Shown here: positions 43,455 to 51,857 of the stretch, in pieces
How positions within the stretch are numbered: the stretch's first letter is position 1
Layout: each line of letters begins with the position of its first letter
DNA from: Trichocoleus desertorum NBK24
GTDB taxonomy: Bacteria > Cyanobacteriota > Cyanobacteriia > FACHB-46
Direction: 5' to 3'
NCBI RefSeq assembly: GCF_030409055.1
Contig: NZ_CP116619.1
Coordinates: 2,494,628 to 2,558,627, forward strand
Length of the DNA stretch: 64,000 bases
Translations under genes and position numbers: made by a program
Notes under the pieces: generated by a model
Database searches by the model: none
What the model saw: only the letters and a program-made list of their open reading frames with translations
Told to the model about the DNA's origin: nothing

Positions 43455-46034
43455 ATGCGTACAAGTACAGAAATTTCTACAGAAATCGAAGAAAAGTTTG
43501 GATTTTTTCCACCTTTCTTCTCGCCTGCATTAGCGACTCCAAAAATCTTAGAGAATCTCTGGCAGCAGACTCTCGCAGCCTACGTTGAAAATCCTTTACC
43601 CCCTTTATTTAAAGAAAAACTTTCAAGTTATCTTTCCCGGTTCTGTCCTGTTCCCTACTGCCTGATTTGCCATAGTTGTTCACTGCACCAACTGGGTATG
43701 CAAGCGCAAGAAATTCTGACTTTTCTCGAACTTGCGCCACCAAACCCCCAAGAGATCAATATTCATCTAGATCGATTAAGCGGCCAAGCGGATGTCGTCA
43801 GAATGCTCTCACAGCTCAATGCAGCGCTAGATGAGAGTTTGCTGTGCTGCGCTATCTTTATTGCCTTGCAGACCGACCAAGCTGAGGGCTGCCGACAGGA
43901 ATTGCGTCAGCTTTTGGGTGATGAGAACTACCACTATCTCGTCACTTTCATTGCTTATATCAAAACCTCGCATGAATGGATGAAAGCGCATCCTGGAGTG
44001 TCTTACGAAGCAGATCAGCGGTTTCAAAACAACTTCAGCGATTTAGTGGAACGTGAGCCTCGACTGGTTAACTTCTTTAATACTTATTGGCAACGAACGC
44101 AGCAAGAGTCGCTAGGATGTCCGCGCACGCCGGAGATCCAAATCACAAATGAGACTGGAGAAGCTGCGGCGATCGCTAACCTCAACTTTGCCCAAGCCAT
44201 CAACTCTGCTTCCGATGGCATTTTGTTGAGCGATCCAAACCAGGACGACAATCCAATTATTTACGTCAATCCTGCCTTTTCCCGGATTACAGGCTATTCA
44301 GTCGCAGAGGTTTTGGGGCGTAACTGTCGATTTTTGCAAGGTGCTGCCACTGATCCTAAGACTGTGACCCAGATGCGGGAGGCGATCGCTCAACGGCGAG
44401 AAATTCAAACCACGATCCTGAACTACCGCAAAGATGGTCAGTCCTTTTGGAATCAACTGAGGATTTCTCCAGTTTGCTCCAAAAGCGGGGAGCTCCTGTA
44501 TTTTGTGGGCTTACAAACGGACATCACCGAGCGAGAGCAAACCGAGGAGCAAATTCGTGAACAAGCCCTGCTCTTTAACCATTCTCAAGATGCCATTCTG
44601 GTTTTGGATCTAGAAAACCGCATCCTATTTTGGAATAGTGGGGCAGCTCGCTTGTTTGGGTGGGGCGTTCAGGAAGCGATCGGTCGCTACCTAGATGAAC
44701 TGCTGTTTGACGAGCTGTGTCCAACCCTGCAAGCCGCTCAAAGAGCTGTAAACGAACAGGGTGAGTGGCAAGGTGAACTTCAACAACGCACAAAAGATGG
44801 CAGACAAGTAACGGTAGAGAGCCGTTGGTCTTTAATTCGGCAAAGCAATGTCCCTAAGTCGATCTTGATCGTCAACACCGACATCACCCAAAGAAAACAA
44901 GCTGAGAATCAGCGCTTACGAACTCAGCGCCTAGAAGGCATTAGCACCGTAGCAAGCGGATTGGCGCATGACCTCAACAACGCACTCTCACCCATTCTAA
45001 TGGCGATTCCTTTGCTCTCCCAAAAGCTCCAGGACGAGCAAAGCCAGCAACTGTTAGGGATGCTAGAAAGAAACGCGCAACGGAGTGCCAGTCTGCTGAA
45101 GCAGGTGCTAGATTTTGTCCGAGGCATTGAAGGCGAAAAGCGAACTATAGATGTCAATCAACTCATCTTGGGCGTTGAGCAAACCCTGAAACAGCGATTT
45201 CCTCAGAACATCCTCATTCGCAATTCGCTCAGCGCTTCGGACTTATGGGCGATATCGGGAGATGCGAACCAACTGCACCAGGCCCTGATGCATCTCTGTG
45301 ACAATGCGCGCGATGCCATGCTCAACGGCGGTATTCTGCGGATTTTGGCCGAAAATCTTTGGATTGATGCGAGTAATCTGCGGACTCATGCGATCGCTGA
45401 AATGGGTCCCTATGTTCTGATCACGGTTTCTGACACAGGTTTTGGCGTCCCCACCGAAAATCTCAACCGCATTTTTGAACCCTTCTTTACCACCAAAGCG
45501 TTTGGGCAAGGGACAGGCTTAGGGTTGTCGCGAGCCGTAGGCATCATCAAAGGTCACGGGGGAGCCGTTGATGTGTTTAGTGTGGTAGGGAAGGGCACCC
45601 AACTCAAGGTGTATTTACCTGCAATTCCGCGTTCTATTCCTAGCAACCACCCGCCCGAATCAACGGCTGAAGGCAGCTTAATTCTGGTGATCGATGGCAA
45701 CCAGCCTGCCCGTGATCTGGCTCAAATAACGCTAGAAGACTGTGGCTATCAAGTTCTGACTGCTAGTGATGGCATTGAGGCGATCGCGCTTTACGCTCAT
45801 CACTGGTCAGAGATTTGCCTGGTGATTTTGGATATGGCAGTTCCAGAACTTGATGCCCCCACAGTGATTCAGGCATTGCACAAAATCAACCCGCAAGTTG
45901 GGGTCGTTGTCACGACTAACCAGTTCCTCACCGATCCAGTGAGTGCTGAGCTGAGCGGCAATATCAAAGCAGTTCTCAATCATCCCTACACCCGCGAGGA
46001 ACTGACGAGCACGTTACAAGCAATTTTTGGCTAA
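43455..46034 (+). CDS. LOV-PAS sensor histidine kinase with AhpD-like N-terminus and degenerate receiver
   Basis: An 859-residue hybrid kinase. Residues ~1-215 are helical and contain [15 protein letters not shown] (68-81), a CxxCxxC-like cluster recalling AhpD/carboxymuconolactone decarboxylase folds. The LOV domain (~245-357) has GRNCRFLQG with the flavin-adduct cysteine at 291 and the FVGLQTDIT glutamine. A second PAS spans ~372-480. HisKA has [12 protein letters not shown] (His505) and the ATPase has [15 protein letters not shown] and GTGLGLS. The receiver (~742-859) keeps Asp793 but has IDGN instead of the acidic pair, and His843 replaces the conserved Lys. Expected to answer blue light; partner unknown. 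Confidence 0.9.
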   Translation: MRTSTEISTEIEEKFGFFPPFFSPALATPKILENLWQQTLAAYVENPLPPLFKEKLSSYLSRFCPVPYCLICHSCSLHQLGMQAQEILTFLELAPPNPQEINIHLDRLSGQADVVRMLSQLNAALDESLLCCAIFIALQTDQAEGCRQELRQLLGDENYHYLVTFIAYIKTSHEWMKAHPGVSYEADQRFQNNFSDLVEREPRLVNFFNTYWQRTQQESLGCPRTPEIQITNETGEAAAIANLNFAQAINSASDGILLSDPNQDDNPIIYVNPAFSRITGYSVAEVLGRNCRFLQGAATDPKTVTQMREAIAQRREIQTTILNYRKDGQSFWNQLRISPVCSKSGELLYFVGLQTDITEREQTEEQIREQALLFNHSQDAILVLDLENRILFWNSGAARLFGWGVQEAIGRYLDELLFDELCPTLQAAQRAVNEQGEWQGELQQRTKDGRQVTVESRWSLIRQSNVPKSILIVNTDITQRKQAENQRLRTQRLEGISTVASGLAHDLNNALSPILMAIPLLSQKLQDEQSQQLLGMLERNAQRSASLLKQVLDFVRGIEGEKRTIDVNQLILGVEQTLKQRFPQNILIRNSLSASDLWAISGDANQLHQALMHLCDNARDAMLNGGILRILAENLWIDASNLRTHAIAEMGPYVLITVSDTGFGVPTENLNRIFEPFFTTKAFGQGTGLGLSRAVGIIKGHGGAVDVFSVVGKGTQLKVYLPAIPRSIPSNHPPESTAEGSLILVIDGNQPARDLAQITLEDCGYQVLTASDGIEAIALYAHHWSEICLVILDMAVPELDAPTVIQALHKINPQVGVVVTTNQFLTDPVSAELSGNIKAVLNHPYTREELTSTLQAIFG

Positions 46035-46897
46035 GTTCCTTCTGCCCTAAGTTTGGGTGCTTGCTTCAGATCCCCCAAGTTGAACAAGAAGGGGACACCA
46101 TTGCCTTGATCTCCCATGACTAACACTTCAGGCATTTGAGACCCACCCTGTCGCCAAGCCTCGATCGCTTCTTTTTGCAGGACGAGCTGGCCTCCTTCCG
46201 CTTTTAGGGTTTCAGCTAGCAGCCGTTGGGCTTCGGCTCGGCCTCGTGCCCGGTTGATGTCTGCTTGGGCTTCCTGTTCTGCTTCTTGCGCCACATACAC
46301 AGCTCTCTGGGCTCGTTGCTCCGCGATTTGCTTCTCCTCTACGGCTCTAGCAAACTCTGGCGAGAAAGTCAGATCTACCACGCTCGTATCGATAACTACG
46401 ATGCCGTACTTTTCCAAACGCTGGCTCAGCGCTGCATCAAAGTCTTCTTTGAGGTCGTTGCGCTTGGTAATCGCTTCTTCGACGGTTCTTCTCGCTGCCG
46501 CAATTTTGAAAGATTCTTGCGTTTGGGGTGCAATGATTTTGGAGACAATGTTTGCCAAGGTACCTTGCTTACGCCGAATCTCAACTACTTCAGCCGGATC
46601 AATGCGGAAGTTGATGGCAAAGCGTGCCGACAAGTCTTGCAGATCGCGCGTGGAGCTTTGGGCGGGTACTTCAAATTTCTGCACAGTCAAATCGTAGATC
46701 GACACCTGAGAAACGAGCGGCGGCTTAAAGTGCAACCCTTCTTCGAGGACGCCATCTTTGGCCTTACCCAAAATGCTGAGTACCCCTGCTTCACCAGGGT
46801 TGATGACAATAAAAGAGTTGAAACCCACTAAGACTAAAACGGAAGCGATAATCCCTAGCACGAGGGATTGCCAGGTCTGAAGATATTGGCTTTTCAA
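46031..46897 (-). CDS. prohibitin family (SPFH) membrane protein
   Basis: A 288-residue protein with one N-terminal helix (~12-32) and an SPFH domain (NPGEAGVLSILGKAKDGVLEEGLHFKPP to ~200), then a coiled coil rich in Ala, Glu, Gln and Arg (QRAVYVAQEAEQEA). Prohibitins form ring scaffolds that regulate membrane proteases such as FtsH. Its TAG and the histidine kinase TAA share the bases CTAA at 46031-46034, so the two genes meet tail to tail with no spacer. Confidence 0.93.
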   Translation of the reverse strand: MKSQYLQTWQSLVLGIIASVLVLVGFNSFIVINPGEAGVLSILGKAKDGVLEEGLHFKPPLVSQVSIYDLTVQKFEVPAQSSTRDLQDLSARFAINFRIDPAEVVEIRRKQGTLANIVSKIIAPQTQESFKIAAARRTVEEAITKRNDLKEDFDAALSQRLEKYGIVVIDTSVVDLTFSPEFARAVEEKQIAEQRAQRAVYVAQEAEQEAQADINRARGRAEAQRLLAETLKAEGGQLVLQKEAIEAWRQGGSQMPEVLVMGDQGNGVPFLFNLGDLKQAPKLRAEGT

Positions 46898-47016
46898 AGC
46901 TGTATTGGCTATTTGTAGCCTTGAGTGCGATCGCCCCTATTATAGTGAGCCTGAGAAAATCCCGTTGGTCACAGGCTCTCGGGATGCAGCTTTGGATTGA
47001 GGATGGTGTTGGGATG

Positions 47017-47625
47017 CTATAGAGGTTTACGTTCTTGGGCCAGCAGATCTCGCTTGCGTGCCAAGCCCCAACGAAACCCACCCAACGAACCATCACTCCG
47101 TAGCACTCGATGGCAAGGCACCACCAAAGCCACTGGGTTAGTCGCGCAAGCCCGTGCCACTGCCCGTACTGCTTGAGGTTGCCCCATCATTGCGGCCACC
47201 TGTGAGTAGGAGCGGGTGTCACCATATTCGATAGAGCGCAAGATTTGCCAAACGCGCCACTGAAACGTCGTCCCTGGTACATCCAAGGGTAAGTCTAACT
47301 GAGGCTCCTGCCCCGCCAAGAATCTCAAAAGCGATTCAGTCCAACTTTGCAGGTATGAATCATCGGGTTGAATCTCACCTGCCGGAAACTCCTGACGCAG
47401 GGCGGCTTCGAGCGTTACTGTTGCATCGCCTAATGTAACGGAACAAAGACCTGTTGGAGTCGCCGCTACTAACAAGAAGCCTAACGAGCAAGGAACAATA
47501 CTGAAACGGATTTGTGCGCCTTTACCATTACGCTCATAAGTCGCTGGAGTCATGCCCAACGGTGAAGCTGCCTGTGTGGAGTCTAAGGTGGGCTGTAAAG
47601 CGTGATCCAAAAGTTGCGATCGCAT
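47017..47625 (-). CDS. methylated-DNA-protein-cysteine S-methyltransferase, Ada C-half type
   Basis: Removes alkyl groups from O6-alkylguanine onto its own cysteine in NPVALVVPCHRVLRSDG; the arginine-finger region AVRAVARACATNP precedes it. Before the domain, SPLGMTPATYERNGKG matches the end of the AraC domain of Ada, so this 202-residue protein looks like Ada stripped of its zinc and DNA-binding parts. In-frame stop just upstream limits the start to near 47625. Confidence 0.93.
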   Translation of the reverse strand: MRSQLLDHALQPTLDSTQAASPLGMTPATYERNGKGAQIRFSIVPCSLGFLLVAATPTGLCSVTLGDATVTLEAALRQEFPAGEIQPDDSYLQSWTESLLRFLAGQEPQLDLPLDVPGTTFQWRVWQILRSIEYGDTRSYSQVAAMMGQPQAVRAVARACATNPVALVVPCHRVLRSDGSLGGFRWGLARKRDLLAQERKPL

Positions 47626-47733
47626 GTTGCATCAATAAAGTGGGAGCATTCTGAATGTACCGCTATCAATCACCTAGCGATCGCTCCTATTAAATTCTTC
47701 TCAACGCAATTTCTCTGACTTTCTGCATGGAAT

Positions 47734-47761
47734 TAGCGATCGCTATGTACAATCCAGCGAT
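47734..47761 (+). repeat. 28-bp direct repeat, left copy
   Basis: TAGCGATCGC, four variable bases, then TACAATCCAGCGAT. A matching copy lies at 48476-48503 on the other side of the DUF433/DUF5615 pair. Three HIP1 octamers fall within 47677-47764. Confidence 0.75.
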
Positions 47762-47880
47762 CGCACATCTCAAACTCTCCTCAAAAAATCAACGGCTAAC
47801 TTGAGCTAACGTCATTGCAGCACTAAATGAAGCTGCTCTAGACTTGAGAAGTTACTATTACTACCGGGTTCAGAACCGTC

Positions 47881-48111
47881 ATGAGCTATCGCAATATCAT
47901 CACAATTGAACCAGATAAGCGAGGTGGCAAACCCTGTATTCGCCGTATGAGAATTACTGTGTACGATGTTCTGGGATGGTTAGCGGTTGGGATGTCTCAT
48001 GCTGAAATTCTAGAAGACTTTCCTGAACTGACCGAAGCAGATATTCGAGCTTGCCTAGAATTTGCTGCTGATCGTGAGCATCGTTTAGTCGCTTCTGTAG
48101 GTGCTGCTTGA
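47881..48111 (+). CDS. DUF433 antitoxin
   Basis: A 76-residue winged-helix-like protein with the DUF433 signature IEPDKRGGKPCIRRMRITVYDVLGWLA and ILEDFPELTEADIRACLEFAADRE. DUF433 proteins (VapB45-like) neutralise PIN-like toxins of the DUF5615 class and likely bind their own promoter. The toxin gene overlaps it by 4 nt. Confidence 0.9.
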   Translation: MSYRNIITIEPDKRGGKPCIRRMRITVYDVLGWLAVGMSHAEILEDFPELTEADIRACLEFAADREHRLVASVGAA

Positions 48112-48440
48112 AGTTACTCTTCGATCAAAATTTAAGCCGTAAGCTAGTTACTCGCTTAGCAAATATTTTTCCTGATTCTAGTCATGTTCAGTTTCATGAT
48201 TTAGCGGAAAAAACTGATACTGAAATATGGGAATTTGCTAAAGCGAATAATTTTTGTATTGTTACTCAGGATGCAGATTTCGCGGAGAGAAGCCGCTTGT
48301 ATGGTTCCCCGCCTAAAGTTGTATGGCTACGCTGTGGAAATGCACCAACTTACCAAATTGAAGCTCTACTTTCTTCTGGAGTAGAAGCTATCCAAGAGCT
48401 TTTAGAAAACCCAAATTTACACTGTTTAGAGTTGTACTAA
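48108..48440 (+). CDS. DUF5615 PIN-like toxin
   Basis: A 110-residue PIN-fold protein: KLLFDQNLSRKLVTRLANIFP gives the first acidic residue, DTEIWEFAKANNFCIVTQDADF the next acidic group, and PPKVVWLRCGNAPT is family-typical. Predicted Mg-dependent RNase. Start TTG 48108 overlaps the antitoxin stop, so translation is coupled. Confidence 0.9.
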   Translation: MKLLFDQNLSRKLVTRLANIFPDSSHVQFHDLAEKTDTEIWEFAKANNFCIVTQDADFAERSRLYGSPPKVVWLRCGNAPTYQIEALLSSGVEAIQELLENPNLHCLELY

Positions 48441-48475
48441 AGCAGCTTTAGTTAGAAATAAGGTTGAAAAAGTAA

Positions 48476-48503
48476 TAGCGATCGCCCTCTACAATCCAGC
48501 GAT
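48476..48503 (+). repeat. 28-bp direct repeat, right copy
   Basis: TAGCGATCGC, CCTC, then TACAATCCAGCGAT: differs from the left copy (47734-47761) only in the four-base spacer. Together they bracket the toxin-antitoxin genes at a spacing of 742 bp. Confidence 0.75.
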
Positions 48504-48507
48504 ACCT

Positions 48508-49650
48508 TTAAAGAAGGTACTGTGCTAACTGCTCATGAGTAGGGATATCAGCAGGTAGGAAGGTTTTTAAGTCGTTCTTTGATGGCTTGGTTAATGCTGC
48601 CAAACGGTTACATTGAATAGCAACACAACGATCAAAAATATTTCTCACGAATCTGCCATTTCCCAGTTCTCCAACTTGATGTTCAAATTGATCAACTAGA
48701 CGACGTAGAGATTCCAGGGTTCTATCTGAGAGTAAATATCCGTGTTGCTCACATCTAACCTTAAAAATTTCAGTCAGCTCAAATGAAGAATAGTCTTCAA
48801 AGTGAATAGACCTTGCAAATCTAGACTTCAATCCAGGATTAGAGTCAATGAATCGAGACATTTCCCCTTTATATCCTGCAACAATGACCACCAGATCTTG
48901 TCTATGATCTTCCATCATTTTTAGGAGAGTGTTGATTGCTTCCTGCCCAAAGATGTCTCCCCTTCCATCTGGAACTAAGGCATAAGCTTCATCAATGAAA
49001 AGTACACCGCCTAAAGCAGAATCAACTACTTTTGCTGTTTTAGGTGCTGTTTGCCCTAAGTATTCTGCAACTAGATTACTTCGATCTACTTCAACAAAAT
49101 GACCTTTTGACAAAACACCAAGATTTTTATAGATGTCACCCAGAATTCTTGCTACTGTAGTTTTTCCTGTTCCGGGATTACCTGTGAATACAAGATGTCT
49201 TGTAATTGAGGGCGCTTTAATGCCTGCCGCAGCTTGCATATGAGCTATTTTTGCAATATTTACTAACTCTTGAACGGTAGACTTAACCGCAGATAATCCA
49301 GTTAATGTATGGAGTTGGTCTAAATATTCTTGAAGGTCATCATTAACTATTCCACACTCATCAGTATCTTCACGCTCATCAGTGTCAATGTGAGATTTCT
49401 CATTAATCAATTTGCGAACTTCTATCGCCCACTCGTTACCTATTTGTTTAGTGTGGGTACCTAGCAGCTTTTGAGCTGTTTTAATTGCAGTCTCTTTAGA
49501 AGATGCTTCAGCGTAAAAGAAACAGTCAAGAGCTAAATTCTTATCGGGCTTTCCCAAAAAGCTATAAGCATCTTTAGTACTATTCCACGCAGCCCATAAC
49601 CAAGTATTACCTGACGCACAGACACTAAAAACGGGAGCATCCCATGACAT
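48508..49650 (-). CDS. CbxX/CfxQ-like AAA ATPase with novel N-terminal region
   Basis: A 380-residue AAA protein. P-loop GNPGTGKTTVARILG (~155-169), Walker B GGVLFIDEAYAL, pore-like region NLVAEYLGQTAP, sensor VIVAGYKGEM and Arg finger SRFARSIHF place it in the CbxX/CfxQ/SpoVK group that remodels other proteins. The first ~120 residues (MSWDAPVFSVCASGNTWLWA onward) resemble no domain I know and are richer in Trp and Ala. AT-richer than its neighbours, next to a toxin-antitoxin pair: possible acquired gene. Confidence 0.85.
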   Translation of the reverse strand: MSWDAPVFSVCASGNTWLWAAWNSTKDAYSFLGKPDKNLALDCFFYAEASSKETAIKTAQKLLGTHTKQIGNEWAIEVRKLINEKSHIDTDEREDTDECGIVNDDLQEYLDQLHTLTGLSAVKSTVQELVNIAKIAHMQAAAGIKAPSITRHLVFTGNPGTGKTTVARILGDIYKNLGVLSKGHFVEVDRSNLVAEYLGQTAPKTAKVVDSALGGVLFIDEAYALVPDGRGDIFGQEAINTLLKMMEDHRQDLVVIVAGYKGEMSRFIDSNPGLKSRFARSIHFEDYSSFELTEIFKVRCEQHGYLLSDRTLESLRRLVDQFEHQVGELGNGRFVRNIFDRCVAIQCNRLAALTKPSKNDLKTFLPADIPTHEQLAQYLL

Positions 49651-49730
49651 AGGTATACGCTAGCTCATGAAAACGACAAACTACTCAGTCATATGTTACC
49701 CATCAAGCTGTAAAGGTGCCCAACTATAAG

Positions 49731-49760
49731 AAAACCCCCGATCGCGCGACCGGAGGTTTT
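49731..49760 (-). terminator. terminator of the DUF4912 gene
   Basis: AAAACCCCCG (49731-49740) pairs with CGGAGGTTTT (49751-49760) with one mismatch. On the minus strand TTTTCTTA follows. It lies 30 nt after the stop at 49790. Confidence 0.75.
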
Positions 49761-49789
49761 GTGGTTTTTAGTTGTGTAACTTTAAGGAA

Positions 49790-51052
49790 TCAAGATAGCC
49801 ATTCGGGAACAGCTTCTTCCTTAGTGTTGGTGTTGCGAGAAGGCGTTTCGCGAGTGAAGCTCATGTGAACCGATCGCGTTTGTTCGCCATCTGACGCTAC
49901 TGCCATGATGGGGTAGTCGATCAGGCCATCTTGGAACGACATCTGGAAGCGGAACGTGCCATCGGGGTTGAGCTTGATGGGGCGACCGCCAATCGTTACC
50001 GTCGCATCAGGTTCGGTAGCACCGTAAACGATTAGTTCCGCGTCAGCAACTAGCCAGAACTGGCGAGGCCGAATGGGAGGAGCGGAAGCGAAACCAGCTC
50101 CAGACATGCCCACACCAGACATATTCAGGCCAGAAGCCGTGGGGACTGCCCACATGCCCACACCAGAGGGGAAGACATAAGAGCTAACTGCTTGCTCATG
50201 GATTGGAGCTTGCTGCATGGAGCCGTAGAGCGAACCCGCTATTCGCTGAGCTTCCGTCGATTGTGCCATGCCAAAGATGGCATCGTAGATGGGGTTGCCA
50301 GCAGCATCGACAGGGGCACCTGCACCGTAGCCAGTCGGAGCAGCCGCAGCAGCCCGCTTGGCAGGTGGAATCAACTCTAGGAAGGTCTTACCGCGCAGAT
50401 CTTCTTCCCAAGCAAGCGTGATGAACTGATCTTCAATCCAGTCGGAGGGATAAACTGGGGGCACCCGCACTGGGGCAGAACGCGCCAACACCAACCAGCG
50501 ACCATCCGCACAGCGATAACCAATGTCTACTACATAGTCGCGATCGCTAACGGGAATTGGCAAATACCACTCCCGCGCCAACTCATCGCTAGGATACTCT
50601 TGAATGCTATGAGGGCTTTGGTATTCCAGGCTGATGTCTGTCACATCGTAAAGACGCAGAGCTAGCTGTTGACCACCTTGACGGCGCAAGTCTTCCTTAT
50701 GCTCATTGGGGATATCCCAGTAGGTGTAAGCCCATTGTGGATCACGAGGCATCAGCACAACGCGGCTTTCTCCATATCCTTCAGGGAGATCTGCCAATCC
50801 TTCGTCAACGGCAGCCAGTGAACCTCCTGTACGGTCCTCTTGACCTACGTCAAACTTTGCTGCTTCCACTTCTTCTTGTGCCTCCAACGTGCGAGATGGA
50901 CTGAGAGAAAACTTGGTACGTTGTACTTCTTGAATCGCTGCTAGCAGCTGATCTTTGCGCATGCGACTGTAGCGAGAAATGTTGCATTCGCTAGCCACTT
51001 TACGTAGCTGCCGCAGGGTCATCTCTTCTAAAGGTGGACGTTCCTTAGCCAT
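49790..51052 (-). CDS. DUF4912 protein with Rho-N/SAP-like N-terminus
   Basis: A 420-residue soluble protein. The N-terminal ~45 residues (MTLRQLRKVASECNISRYSRMRKDQLLAAI) look like a Rho N-terminal or SAP nucleic-acid-binding helix pair. A DUF4912 domain follows (~95-235, MPRDPQWAYTYWDIPNEHKE and DWIEDQFITLAWEE). A Gly/Ala/Met-rich linker (~250-325) leads to a C-terminal beta-sandwich (~330-400, ELIVYGATEPDATVTIGGRP). Function unknown; common in cyanobacteria. Confidence 0.85.
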   Translation of the reverse strand: MAKERPPLEEMTLRQLRKVASECNISRYSRMRKDQLLAAIQEVQRTKFSLSPSRTLEAQEEVEAAKFDVGQEDRTGGSLAAVDEGLADLPEGYGESRVVLMPRDPQWAYTYWDIPNEHKEDLRRQGGQQLALRLYDVTDISLEYQSPHSIQEYPSDELAREWYLPIPVSDRDYVVDIGYRCADGRWLVLARSAPVRVPPVYPSDWIEDQFITLAWEEDLRGKTFLELIPPAKRAAAAAPTGYGAGAPVDAAGNPIYDAIFGMAQSTEAQRIAGSLYGSMQQAPIHEQAVSSYVFPSGVGMWAVPTASGLNMSGVGMSGAGFASAPPIRPRQFWLVADAELIVYGATEPDATVTIGGRPIKLNPDGTFRFQMSFQDGLIDYPIMAVASDGEQTRSVHMSFTRETPSRNTNTKEEAVPEWLS

Positions 51053-51253
51053 GGGTTATGGTCTCCAAATAGTTTCGACGGCAAGTAGATCACTAGATAA
51101 ACTGACGCCTGAACGAGTGATACATGCCTGCTCGTGGAATCTGCACAATCGTTGCCTCTCGCCCTGTAGCCCCCCTTTATTTCAAACTCTGACTAACCGA
51201 GATGAGGCAGTACTCCAGCCAACGGTTTAAAGGACTACGCTCGAAAGCGGATT

Positions 51254-51469
51254 ATGAGTTCAAAGACTCTCAATGCCTTGTGCGAATTCCTGAGCCATCC
51301 AGCTATTGATCAGCGATCGCGAGGAAGTATCTATAAACTGATCCCCGTTAACTTCTGCAATCCTAGACGGATTGAGAGAGCGGTCAGCGAATCAGAATTA
51401 ATTTGGGATCACTGGGATCGTTGGGTTACTCATATGTTGCAAAAAAGTTTTAGTACGGTCAAGGGGTAA
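51254..51469 (+). CDS. possible small hypothetical protein
   Basis: A 71-residue frame starting MSSKTLNALCEFLSHPAIDQ and ending WDRWVTHMLQKSFSTVKG. Helical, tryptophan-rich near the end, with no good ribosome site. It lies in the 770-bp gap between DUF4912 and DUF2993 genes and could be a chance ORF. Confidence 0.3.
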   Translation: MSSKTLNALCEFLSHPAIDQRSRGSIYKLIPVNFCNPRRIERAVSESELIWDHWDRWVTHMLQKSFSTVKG

Positions 51470-51511
51470 AAACAATGATTTTGAGCATTTTTACGCATTT
51501 ACAAGGCGATC

Positions 51512-51560
51512 GGGGATCATATGTCATGAATCTATGACATAAAGAAAAAGCTGGGGATCA
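51512..51560. promoter_or_regulatory. palindrome flanked by GGGGATCA direct repeats
   Basis: TATGTCAT (51520-51527) and ATGACATA (51534-51541) are perfect arms around GAATCT. GGGGATCA occurs at 51512-51519 and 51553-51560 on either side. It lies ~470 bp upstream of DUF4912 and ~345 bp upstream of the chosen DUF2993 start, so either could be the target. The remaining 51570-51820 shows no gene. Confidence 0.55.
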
Positions 51561-51857
51561 AGTATTCATAGCGTTTAGCGATTGCAAAATCAGCAGGCTC
51601 AGCAAAAATCAAGAAACCATGACAATTTAGCTCTCAGCCCTATAGTGGGAATTTCGCCACCTTCCTGTAAGCTTTTGGGCAGTAGAGATTGCACGATGCA
51701 AGGGTGAATTTGCAACCTTTTGGTCTGCTGCCAACGTCATTGATCCCAGTTTCCCACCTCGTTCTATCGAGCCGCTTTTTAGCCTCAGGTTGCAGTCTGA
51801 GCAGACCGTTACAACGGCTTAGTGGTGTTTTCTGTCCCTTTCCCCAGTTCTAACGCA

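Noticed and set aside
46226-46831. Long plus-strand frames opposite the prohibitin gene
   Set aside because: They are antisense shadows of a clear SPFH coding region; the residues show no family pattern.
48508-49650. AAA protein as a Rubisco activase (CbbX)
   Set aside because: No Rubisco genes are near and the N-terminal region is foreign to CbbX; only the AAA core is shared.
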